A stretch of DNA of 64,000 bases from Flavobacterium daejeonense DSM 17708 (lineage in GTDB: Bacteria; Bacteroidota; Bacteroidia; Flavobacteriales; Flavobacteriaceae). This document shows, one piece after another, positions 8,519-16,013 of the stretch (position 1 is its first letter; each line of letters begins with the position of its first letter). The stretch is taken from NCBI RefSeq assembly GCF_000425425.1, contig NZ_AUDK01000013.1, positions 1 to 64,000 on the forward strand, given 5' to 3'. The notes under the pieces are model-generated. The model had not been told where the DNA came from, did not search any database, and saw only the letters and a program-made list of their open reading frames with translations. The translations under genes and the position numbers were made by a program.

Positions 8519-8582
8519 ATGAAATCTATTTTTTACTTACGTTTATTTTTGATTAATGTTTTAATTTTAACTGTTTTTTTTG
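8519..8582 (+). other. Signal-peptide coding stretch, out of frame with the 344-residue gene
   Basis: An ATG at 8519 opens a 23-codon frame that reads like a signal peptide (MKSIFYLRLF, then LINVLILTVFF) and ends at a TGA just after the downstream gene's frame begins. The two frames are joined by a run of eight T (8574-8581). With seven T the frame would continue as TVFLNCENNN, giving a full lipoprotein signal with Cys at the cleavage site. The frameshift may be phase variation, a damaged gene or a base-calling error. Confidence 0.65.
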
Positions 8583-9614
8583 AATTGTGAAAATAATAAT
8601 GTCAATTTATCTAACAATGAAAATGGTTTACAAGAAAATTTCTCGTATCAAAAAGAGAAAACAGAGATTAGTAAACACCAATTTACTGATTATCGAGATG
8701 CTTTAAATGGTATTATTGAAGATAAAGATGGCTTTTTTCGAATGAATAATTTAAAATTATTATCCTTCAATTTAGTGAAAGATAAAAAAAGAATAATTCC
8801 TGAATTTGATAAATCAAAAACTGTAAGAGTACAACGTAATTCTGTGGATAATCTAGATTTGATAAATAATTTTGGCATAAAATCTTTTGATAATTCAGAT
8901 GAATCTAATTCGGATTATATTAGAAAGAAGAAAGAATATATTTCTAAATTAATAGAGGAAGAAATTAATTTGCAGGTTGTAGACTTAAAATGGGATTTGG
9001 ATGGTGAAATAATTTTCACACAAGCTTATTTCAAAAAAAATGAATTTTTATATGATGATATTATATCAAATTATGTTATTTTAAATTCTCCAACAATTAC
9101 AACTAAAAATAAAAAAGCAGGTTCTTTATTTAGTAAAATTGAAGCTGAAGCAACAGTAGAAGATGATTACGGATATTATGATTGTCCAACTAGTGGTCGA
9201 AAAGCTATTTCATATTATAAAGTTCTACCTTATATCTTGACATCTTATTTTGGAGGGAATGTAGCGGAGGCAAGAGCAGAAATAACGGTCACTGGTTCGA
9301 GTTTTTTAGAAAATGGTAATTGTAAAAAAGTTATTGAATCACGTAGTTTTAATGGTTATACCTATCAAAGTGCGAGCGGTATAGCTGATGCAGAAGTTCA
9401 AGTAACTAATTTTAGGGCGTATACACCATATCAGCAATATGATGGGTATTGTGAATTTGTTATGGCTATTGTTTTGCAATATAAAAGTATTTGGGATAAT
9501 GTAACAATTTCGTTATCATTTTCGAGTGCTAGTTTTACTGTTTCAGGAGGGACTGGAGGAACAAAGGTTTTTGAACAATATAGCGGTTATGTTATTCCTT
9601 CTATGTTAAATTAA
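8580..9614 (+). CDS. Secreted or lipid-anchored protein of accessory segment (5' frameshift)
   Basis: A 344-residue frame whose only in-frame start is a TTG at 8580 directly at NCENNN, which is unlikely to be the real start; the signal peptide lies one frame away upstream. The N-terminal half is charged and Asn/Lys-rich and carries LKLLSF (58-63), DLKWDLDGE (135-143) and FLYDDIISNYVIL (156-168), all of which recur in the next gene product. The C-terminal half is Ser/Thr/Gly/Tyr-rich, contains two or three Cys (YDCPTSGR, NGNCKK, DGYCEF) and looks like beta-sandwich. No sorting domain is seen. It lies between the two 43-base repeats and is very AT-rich. Function unknown. Confidence 0.7.
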   Translation: MNCENNNVNLSNNENGLQENFSYQKEKTEISKHQFTDYRDALNGIIEDKDGFFRMNNLKLLSFNLVKDKKRIIPEFDKSKTVRVQRNSVDNLDLINNFGIKSFDNSDESNSDYIRKKKEYISKLIEEEINLQVVDLKWDLDGEIIFTQAYFKKNEFLYDDIISNYVILNSPTITTKNKKAGSLFSKIEAEATVEDDYGYYDCPTSGRKAISYYKVLPYILTSYFGGNVAEARAEITVTGSSFLENGNCKKVIESRSFNGYTYQSASGIADAEVQVTNFRAYTPYQQYDGYCEFVMAIVLQYKSIWDNVTISLSFSSASFTVSGGTGGTKVFEQYSGYVIPSMLN

Positions 9615-9625
9615 AAAAGACTATT

Positions 9626-10204
9626 GTGAAAAAATATTTGTGCATTCTGTTTTTTATTATTTTGTTTCCAAACTGTTTTTCTCAAAGTAATTATAATACA
9701 GTTATGGTTACTGATTCAACGGAATATACTTGGAAACCTAAATTAGATAGGTTACTTTTTGATCCTCCGAGTTATTTTATAGCTAGTGATTTAAAATTAT
9801 TGAGTTATAAATTGCTTTCAAATGAAGAGATGAAAGTGGATGAGTTTCTTAGAATGTCTATTGATAGTACTCAGTTGTTTCCTGAATTACGCTATAGCAA
9901 AAAAGCATTAGAGGAAATGAGAAGTGAAAATTTTGATGTTGAAACATATTTGCACATGGTTTCTTTTTCGAGTATTTCACTTAAACGTCAATATGCTATA
10001 ATTGGTCATAAAGTTGATATTGTTTCTGAATTAATGCATAAAAATAAAAAAGCTTCTTTGATCAAATTACAATGGAAATATATGGATCAAGAATTTTTTA
10101 CGTATTGTGTTGTTTCTGGAACTCAATTTGTTTATGATTATATTCTTTCTTATGTATTTGTTGCACAACTTAGTTCTAAGACTGAAATAACTATAGAAGA
10201 ATAA
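9626..10204 (+). CDS. Secreted protein of accessory segment, partial paralogue of its neighbour
   Basis: A 192-residue protein starting at a GTG 11 bases after the preceding stop, so the pair is likely co-transcribed. The signal peptide MKKYLCILFFIILF ends either in a lipobox-like FPNC (Cys17) or at FSQ-SN (about residue 20). The mature part carries LKLLSY (56-61), KLQWKYMDQE (147-156) and FVYDYILSYVFV (168-179), which line up with three stretches of the 344-residue protein, so both share one uncharacterised domain. It lacks the Tyr/Gly-rich C-terminal half. The right copy of the 43-base terminator repeat follows. Function unknown; envelope location inferred. Confidence 0.75.
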   Translation: MKKYLCILFFIILFPNCFSQSNYNTVMVTDSTEYTWKPKLDRLLFDPPSYFIASDLKLLSYKLLSNEEMKVDEFLRMSIDSTQLFPELRYSKKALEEMRSENFDVETYLHMVSFSSISLKRQYAIIGHKVDIVSELMHKNKKASLIKLQWKYMDQEFFTYCVVSGTQFVYDYILSYVFVAQLSSKTEITIEE

Positions 10205-10226
10205 AAATTTTGAAATAAAAAAGTAT

Positions 10227-10269
10227 AAAATACAAAAGCGTTAAGATAAAACTTAACGCTTTTTTTATG
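10227..10269. repeat. 43-base direct repeat, right copy, containing a terminator
   Basis: Perfect copy of 8327-8369. It lies between the 192-residue gene and the converging PAS gene and can end transcription of both, since its 12-bp stem has A and T runs on its two sides. Confidence 0.9.
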
Positions 10270-10271
10270 AT

Positions 10272-11753
10272 TTATTCTAAAGGTTTTTTCTTGTCTTTGT
10301 CTTCTTCTTTTTCGTCTTTTTTATCATTTTTGAAGCCAATGAGTTTGCGGTATTTGTTTTCGGTTTCTTCGAGTTCTTCTTCCATTTTTTTGTATTGGCT
10401 AATGTCTTTGATGGTTACTACGGCAGCTACAATATTGTTGTCCTGATCTACTAAAGGTCGTCCACTGATTAAGACTCTTCTCTTTTCGCGGGAATCCGGA
10501 TCCCAAAGTACGACATCAACATCGTCGGTTATTTCGCCATTAAAAGCGCGTTCCATCGGCAGGTTTTGTGCCGGAAAAACCGTTTTTTCGTCCGGGAAAT
10601 AGAGTTCGAAATGAGCGGTTAAATCCGTTGAAATTTTATCGTCTTCTTCGATTCCAAAAATGTCGTTAGCCATATAATTGGCCAGAATTACTTTTTTATC
10701 AGCATTGGCAACAATAACCCCTTCGCCAATATTCTCGACAATGACACGCAATTTTTCTTCGTTTTCATACAATTCGTCAACGGCTTTTTGTTGTTCAATT
10801 CCCATTTCAACCGTTTCGGTAATATCTCGTGCCGCCGAATAAATAATACCGTCTTTCAGGTCGATATTGCTGTTCCAGTCCAGCCATCGGTAGGAACCGT
10901 CTTTGTGGCGTACTCTGTTTTTAAAGCTAATCACGGTTTTACCTTTTCGAATTTCAGCCAATACTTCATCGGAAGTAGCGCGATCCTCGGGGTGAGTTAA
11001 ATCCATGAATTTTATTTCGTCCAGATCTTGTTGGGTGTAGCCTAAAGTATTGGTAAAAGCCGCGTTGATTTTGATAAAATGGTCGTTTTTGGCAACCGTA
11101 AAAATATCAAAAGACATGTTAAAAAAGGCATCGGTAGCTCTGAGAGAATCTTCTAGTTTTTTTCTTTCGGTAATATCGGTCGAGATACCGCCAATAGCAT
11201 AAATTCTGCCTGTTGCATCATATAAAGGAAATTTAACCGCGATATAAGTATGTATTCCGTCTTTTTGTTCGATGGTTTCTTCCGATTTTAATTCGGTGAG
11301 TTTTTTGGCTACTTCTAAATCTGAATTACGATACATTTCGGCAATTTCTTTGGGTAAAAAATCATAATCGGTTTTTCCGATAATGCGTTCGTTAGTTGTG
11401 CCAAAAAGTTCTCCGAAATTTTTATTTATTAAAAGGTATTCGCCATTTAGTTTTTTGATAAAAACGGGATTAGAAGTATTGTCAAGAATAGATTGCAGTA
11501 GTTTTTTATTTTCTTCCAAAAGATTCTGGGCTTTTTCTTTGGCTTTGAGTTGGCTTCGAATGATGAAATAAACCACAATGAGGAGTAGGATAGAAAGGGT
11601 AAATAAAAAGATTTCTAAGGCATCGAGTTTGACATCCATCATGGTGTCACGAGTTGTATTGATGCGGATTAAAAAAATCCATGCAGCAGCAATTACCACT
11701 ATTATATTGATGATAAAACCCAGAAAAATTTTTTTTTGGAAAGAGATTGTCAT
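10272..11753 (-). CDS. Membrane-anchored triple-PAS sensor without output domain
   Basis: A 493-residue protein with two N-terminal membrane helices (about 10-28 and 48-66), then three PAS modules: about 85-198 (LLQSILDNTSNPVFIKK to STDITERKK), 205-315 (FFNMSFDIFTVAK to AARDITE, with the PAC motif RHKDGSYRWLDW) and 330-455 (LRVIVENIGEGVIVANAD to VVTIKDISQYKK). A coiled, highly charged tail rich in Lys/Asp/Glu ends the protein. PAS proteins of this build normally end in a histidine kinase, but no H-box, N-box or ATP-binding motif follows, and no response regulator adjoins. It may sense through partners, or have lost its kinase. Sensing is inferred; ligand unknown. Confidence 0.85.
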   Translation of the reverse strand: MTISFQKKIFLGFIINIIVVIAAAWIFLIRINTTRDTMMDVKLDALEIFLFTLSILLLIVVYFIIRSQLKAKEKAQNLLEENKKLLQSILDNTSNPVFIKKLNGEYLLINKNFGELFGTTNERIIGKTDYDFLPKEIAEMYRNSDLEVAKKLTELKSEETIEQKDGIHTYIAVKFPLYDATGRIYAIGGISTDITERKKLEDSLRATDAFFNMSFDIFTVAKNDHFIKINAAFTNTLGYTQQDLDEIKFMDLTHPEDRATSDEVLAEIRKGKTVISFKNRVRHKDGSYRWLDWNSNIDLKDGIIYSAARDITETVEMGIEQQKAVDELYENEEKLRVIVENIGEGVIVANADKKVILANYMANDIFGIEEDDKISTDLTAHFELYFPDEKTVFPAQNLPMERAFNGEITDDVDVVLWDPDSREKRRVLISGRPLVDQDNNIVAAVVTIKDISQYKKMEEELEETENKYRKLIGFKNDKKDEKEEDKDKKKPLE

Positions 11754-11876
11754 GGTTTTTTGGTTTTGGTTGAAAATCTTAAAATAGCCTGATAGCCAAT
11801 TTGCTATAAGGAAAGTTACTAAATAATATGCGGATTATTCATTTTATGAGTTGTTTTGTTCGGTTGAAATAACAAT

Positions 11877-13772
11877 TTAAGATTTTGTTTTTTCAAATCG
11901 CATCAGGTTTAAACTGAAAAGAATTACAATTAAAGTAACGCCCACATCGGCGGCGATTGCCAAAACTAAGTTGCTGTAACCAAACACAGCCAATAAAATA
12001 AAAACCAATTTTGTAATGATCGCTCCAAAAGTGTTGGCTTTAATCTGTTTCATGGTTTTTTTACTCAACCGGATAAGGAACGGAATTAAGGAAAGTTGGT
12101 CGTTCATTAAGGCAATATTAGCTGTTTCAATAGCGGTGTCGCTTCCGGCAGCGCCCATGGCAATTCCTACGGTGCTTAATGCTAAAGCCGGAGCATCATT
12201 GATGCCGTCTCCCACCATGGCTACTTTATCGTATTGTTGTAAAAGTGCTTTTATTTCTTCCGATTTTTGTTCTGGAAGTAAGTTGCCAAAAACTTTGGTA
12301 ATTCCCACCTGACGCGCTACAAAATGAGCGGCTTTTTCGGTATCTCCGGTAAGCATAATCACTGAGATATTTTCTTCCTGTATTTCCTGAATGGCCTGGC
12401 GGCTATCGGGTTTTATTTCATCGGTTAAGCCAATGATACCAGCTACTCCCTGCCCAAAACTTACCACTACACTGGTTTTTCCTTCGGTGGATAATTGTGC
12501 AACAATGGCTTCTACTTCTTCTGAAATATCATGATATTCGCGGATAAATTCCAGTTTTCCTACCAGAACGGTGTCTATTTGACAAACCACACATTTGGCA
12601 GTAGCTCCTTTACCCAAAATACTTTTAAAATCCTGAGCAATATGAGGTTCAAAACCTTCTTGCTTACTGGCAGTGATGATGGCTTGTGCTAAAGGATGTT
12701 CGGAGAACATTTCGGCTCCGGCTGTACAGGAAAGCAATTCTTCCCGGCTGGTTCCTATAAGCGGAAAAACATCTGAAACAACCGGAGTTCCATAAGTAAT
12801 CGTTCGGGTTTTATCAACCGCAATGGCCTGAATCTCGGCTAAGGCTTCAATGTATTTTCCGCCTTTTACCAACGCTCCTTTGGAGGAAGCGTTCCCAATA
12901 GCAGCATAAATGGCAACCGGAGTAGAAATCACTAAAGCGCAGGGGCAGGCAATAACCAAAAGGGTGACAGCCTGTTTTAACCAATGATTAAAATCCAATC
13001 CCAAAATAAAAACCGGAATTGTGAAAATTAAAATGGCTATTCCTATAATAATGGGAGTGTAGAGTTTAGAAAATCGCTGAATGAATTTTTGAGTTTCACT
13101 TTTGGCAGCTCCTGCTTCAAAAGTCATTTGGATGATTTTGGCAAAAGTAGTATCGGTAGAAAGTTTAGTGGTTTCAATTTCGATGTAGCCATTGGTGATT
13201 AGCGTTCCCGCAAAAACGCTGTCGCCTGTTTGTTTTTCCTTCGCAACGGGTTCTCCTGTAATAGCCGATTGGTCAATGAGGCATTCGCCAAAAGTTATTT
13301 TGCCATCCAAAGGAATAATCGCTCCGTTTTTTACCTTAATAATGGTGCCAATTTCAATTTGGTCAATTGGAATTTCTTTATTTTGTTCTTTGACAAAAGC
13401 AGTTTTGGGAGTACTCTGAATTAATTCGTCTAAAGCCGATTTAGAGTTTTCGAGTCCAATGTCTTCCAGGCGTTCTCCTAAAACATAGAGTACAATTACC
13501 ACCGCAGCTTCGGGATATTCGCCCAAATACAAAGCGGCAATTACCGCGATAGTCATCAATAAATTAATACTGCTGAAATTGAATTTAATCAGGGATTGAA
13601 AGCCGTTTAAAATAACATTATGACCAATTAAAATAATGAAACTGCAAAAAATAAAAGGCGCATAAGGCATTGGTAAATGGATTCCTAAAAGCGAAAGAAT
13701 TTCTAAAACAATGACAACAATTACGGATAGGAGTAAGAAGACAAACTTTTTATCTTGGAAAGGTAGATTCAT
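11877..13772 (-). CDS. Heavy-metal P1B-type ATPase (ZntA/CadA-like)
   Basis: A 631-residue inner-membrane pump that would export Zn2+, Cd2+ or similar ions using ATP. Visible are the actuator loop AITGEPVAKEK, the ion-binding CPC motif in LLVIACPCALVISTP, the HP motif SEHPLAQAI, VIMLTGDTE, and the hinge MVGDGINDAPALA. The C-terminal membrane Asp (AADVGVTL) fits the Zn/Cd group. No N-terminal metal-binding domain is present; the protein starts straight with membrane helices. The phosphorylation site reads VDKTRTIT with Arg at the place of the near-invariant Gly of DKTGT (Asp320; Arg codon at 12804-12806), which is unusual. The adjoining upstream region has a 10-bp inverted repeat that could be an operator. 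Metal specificity is inferred. Confidence 0.92.
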   Translation of the reverse strand: MNLPFQDKKFVFLLLSVIVVIVLEILSLLGIHLPMPYAPFIFCSFIILIGHNVILNGFQSLIKFNFSSINLLMTIAVIAALYLGEYPEAAVVIVLYVLGERLEDIGLENSKSALDELIQSTPKTAFVKEQNKEIPIDQIEIGTIIKVKNGAIIPLDGKITFGECLIDQSAITGEPVAKEKQTGDSVFAGTLITNGYIEIETTKLSTDTTFAKIIQMTFEAGAAKSETQKFIQRFSKLYTPIIIGIAILIFTIPVFILGLDFNHWLKQAVTLLVIACPCALVISTPVAIYAAIGNASSKGALVKGGKYIEALAEIQAIAVDKTRTITYGTPVVSDVFPLIGTSREELLSCTAGAEMFSEHPLAQAIITASKQEGFEPHIAQDFKSILGKGATAKCVVCQIDTVLVGKLEFIREYHDISEEVEAIVAQLSTEGKTSVVVSFGQGVAGIIGLTDEIKPDSRQAIQEIQEENISVIMLTGDTEKAAHFVARQVGITKVFGNLLPEQKSEEIKALLQQYDKVAMVGDGINDAPALALSTVGIAMGAAGSDTAIETANIALMNDQLSLIPFLIRLSKKTMKQIKANTFGAIITKLVFILLAVFGYSNLVLAIAADVGVTLIVILFSLNLMRFEKTKS

Positions 13773-13988
13773 GAGATTTAGATTTTATTCGAAATAAACA
13801 GTTAAATGGTTTATTAGTTTCGATATTTTGAGCAAAACAGCTTTAAAACTTAAAAATCAGCATTATATATTAAATTTACTCAAAATATGTGGTAACCTCT
13901 TTGGCTTTAATAAAATCTTAAGATAATAAATTATTAAATTTTTCCGGATGTGAAAAAGTTTGCGAACTTTGCGTTAAAATTATTTACT

Positions 13989-14429
13989 ATGAAAATAAAC
14001 CTAAAAAACGGTATCGATAAGCTCATTTTTGGGATGACACAAAAAGATGTGACTGCCGTTTACGGAACGCCGGACAGGAATTATAAAGACGAAGATGAGA
14101 ACGTGATTTTTGTGTATAACAGCCATAAAATGCGTTTGACATTTTATAAAGATGAAGCTTTTAGAATGGGGTATATAGTGGCTTCGAGTCCTGATTTAGA
14201 ATTGTTTGGTAATAAAGTTATCGGCAAAAATATTAAGGACGTTAAGAAAGAGCTGGCTTCTAAAAGTATTACCAAATTTACGCAGGAAGAATTTGATACG
14301 TTTGAAAATTACTTTAATGAAGATAATTGGTTGTTGTTTCAAACCGAATTTGAAGAAGTGGTTAAATTAGAAGTTGGTGCCATCATCAATGATAAAGATG
14401 AATTTGACTGGAAATTTGGAAAAAAATAA
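13989..14429 (+). CDS. Conserved hypothetical protein with GMTQKDV motif
   Basis: A 146-residue soluble protein. The ATG at 13989 (MKINLKNGIDKLIFGMTQKD) is preferred to a GTG at 13950, because the intervening bases hold a promoter-like AACTTTGCG. The N-terminal FGMTQKDVTAVYGTPDR resembles the entry motif of SmpA/OmlA-type repeats in which a short helix precedes a beta sheet, but there is no signal peptide, so a cytosolic role is more likely. A second similar turn, GNKVIGKNIKDVKKEL, follows near residue 75. The acidic C-terminus ends in FGKK. No activity can be assigned. It stands alone, ended by a strong terminator. Confidence 0.75.
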   Translation: MKINLKNGIDKLIFGMTQKDVTAVYGTPDRNYKDEDENVIFVYNSHKMRLTFYKDEAFRMGYIVASSPDLELFGNKVIGKNIKDVKKELASKSITKFTQEEFDTFENYFNEDNWLLFQTEFEEVVKLEVGAIINDKDEFDWKFGKK

Positions 14430-14449
14430 TCTGCTTTCTATAAAATCAG

Positions 14450-14483
14450 AAAGGCTTATCGTTTGTAATGATAAGCCTTTTTT
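14450..14483 (+). terminator. Terminator after the 146-residue gene
   Basis: A perfect 11-bp stem (AAAGGCTTATC / GATAAGCCTTT) with a 9-base loop ends in a T run. It also lies at the end of the converging small membrane protein gene. Confidence 0.9.
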
Positions 14484-14485
14484 AT

Positions 14486-14707
14486 TTATTTCGATTTGTT
14501 GATGGTGTAAATTCCACCGCCAAAAAGTAATACCGCCAGACCCAGGTAAATATAGCCTTGCCGCTTTTCGGATTCATTAGAAGCTTCGATTTTTAGTCCC
14601 AGAAAATTAACTTCAGTAGTATTTTCTTTTACTTTGTTCAGCCCGAAATAGCCTAATCCCAGACTTATAACAATTAAAATTACGGCTATTATTTTGGATA
14701 CATTCAT
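14486..14707 (-). CDS. Small two-helix membrane protein
   Basis: A 73-residue protein with two hydrophobic helices (about 5-23 and 51-68) separated by a polar loop NKVKENTTEVNFLGLKIEAS. The termini are lysine-rich. The layout (helix, short exposed loop, helix ending GGGIYTINK) resembles small DUF3185-like membrane proteins, but I cannot assign it firmly. It is a monocistronic minus-strand gene between two terminators. Function unknown. Confidence 0.7.
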   Translation of the reverse strand: MNVSKIIAVILIVISLGLGYFGLNKVKENTTEVNFLGLKIEASNESEKRQGYIYLGLAVLLFGGGIYTINKSK

Positions 14708-14769
14708 CGTTTAATTTTTCTCTAATATAACAAAAAAAGACGGAGACTTTTCGTTTTTGGTATAAATAA

Positions 14770-14801
14770 AAAATCCGATTTGCGATAACAAACCGGATTT
14801 T
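14770..14801 (-). terminator. Terminator of the PPIase/gldI operon
   Basis: Read on the minus strand, 13-base arms (AAAATCCGGTTTG with CAAATCGGATTTT, one G-T wobble) surround the loop TTATCG and are followed by T-rich sequence. It lies 21 bases after the last gene of the operon. Confidence 0.85.
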
Positions 14802-14822
14802 AAGGATTTTTGTGTTTGGATT

Positions 14823-15983
14823 TTATTTCTGTTTGTCGAAAATTTCCATTTCGAAAATTAATGTCGCATTAGGCGGAATGACACCACCGGCACCGCTTTC
14901 GCCATAAGCTAATTTTGACGGAATGTAAGCAATTATTTTGTCTCCGAAAGAAAGCAAATTGATAGCTTCTATAAAGCCGGGAATCATGCCGTCTTTTTTA
15001 CCAATTTCAAACGGAAACGGATTGTAGCCGCCTTGCATTTTTCGCATTTCGTTGTATTGGTTGTAGTTTTTGGCAATTTCTTCACGGCTGCTGTCAAAAA
15101 GTTTTCCATTTTCAAAAAAACCGGAATAATGGAAATATACAGTTGTTCCGGCAGCAGGTTTAGTACCGTTTCCTTTTTGGATTATTTTGTAAATCAATCC
15201 CGAAGGAGTAGTGGTTGCAGTTGCTTTTTGAGTGTTGAAATAAGCCAGCTTTTCGGCTTCTAAAGCAGCCATTTTTTCTTTTTGAATTCTTTCGGCTTCA
15301 GCTTTAGCCGCTGCTTCTTTTCTTTCTTCTTCTGCTTTATTGTTGTAATAGTTTGTAAATACTTTTTCGGCTTTGAATTTTTTAGCCAAAGAACCTTTTT
15401 GGGTGATGATAATATTTTTTATCACATCATCCTGCGCAATACTGTTTACTACGTCTATTCCCTGAACTACATGTCCAAAAATAGTGTGCTTTCCGTTTAA
15501 CCAGTGTGTTTCTTTATGAGTAATGAAAAATTGACTTCCATTGGTTTTAGGTCCGGAATTAGCCATAGCCAAAATTCCTCCTTTGTCAAATTTCAGGTCA
15601 GACAAAAATTCGTCTTTAAAAGCATAACCCGGATCTCCGGAACCATTCCCCATAGGGTCTCCTCCCTGAATCATGAAATCGCTAATCACACGATGGAATT
15701 TTAAACCGTCGTAAAAAGGTTTTCCTTTTCGTTTTTTATCAGATACAAATTCATTTTTACCTTGTGCTAAACTAACGAAATTAGCCACCGTTACAGGTGT
15801 TTTATCAAAATACAATTGCAGAACAATAGCACCTTTGTTTGTATTAATAGTAGCGTAGATTCCGTCTTCTTTTATTGGAACCGCTTTTTCGGTTTTCTTT
15901 TTGGTAATTTTTTTTGAAGTTTCCTGTGCCTGAAGTGTGAATAAGGCAAAAAAGGCAACTAATGTTAGTAATTTGGTTTTCAT
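14823..15983 (-). CDS. Secreted peptidyl-prolyl isomerase, cyclophilin-FKBP fusion
   Basis: A 386-residue exported protein that catalyses proline isomerisation. Domains in order: signal peptide (MKTKLLTLVAFFALFTLQAQ), cyclophilin domain about 40-195 (FHRVISDFMIQGGDP, GSQFFITHKETHWLNGKHTIFG), a coiled Ala/Glu/Lys-rich linker about 210-250, and an FKBP domain about 260-386 (VYFHYSGFFENGKLFDSS, IPSKLAYGESGAGGVIPPNATLIFEMEI). The two PPIase folds in one chain are characteristic of Bacteroidota. It is the last gene of the operon that begins with the DHH phosphoesterase and includes gldI, and is a paralogue of the gene just upstream. Periplasmic location follows from the signal peptide, since no lipobox Cys is present. 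Confidence 0.93.
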   Translation of the reverse strand: MKTKLLTLVAFFALFTLQAQETSKKITKKKTEKAVPIKEDGIYATINTNKGAIVLQLYFDKTPVTVANFVSLAQGKNEFVSDKKRKGKPFYDGLKFHRVISDFMIQGGDPMGNGSGDPGYAFKDEFLSDLKFDKGGILAMANSGPKTNGSQFFITHKETHWLNGKHTIFGHVVQGIDVVNSIAQDDVIKNIIITQKGSLAKKFKAEKVFTNYYNNKAEEERKEAAAKAEAERIQKEKMAALEAEKLAYFNTQKATATTTPSGLIYKIIQKGNGTKPAAGTTVYFHYSGFFENGKLFDSSREEIAKNYNQYNEMRKMQGGYNPFPFEIGKKDGMIPGFIEAINLLSFGDKIIAYIPSKLAYGESGAGGVIPPNATLIFEMEIFDKQK

Positions 15984-16013
15984 TGGTTCTATTTCTAAGA
16001 TTGTTTTTAAGAA

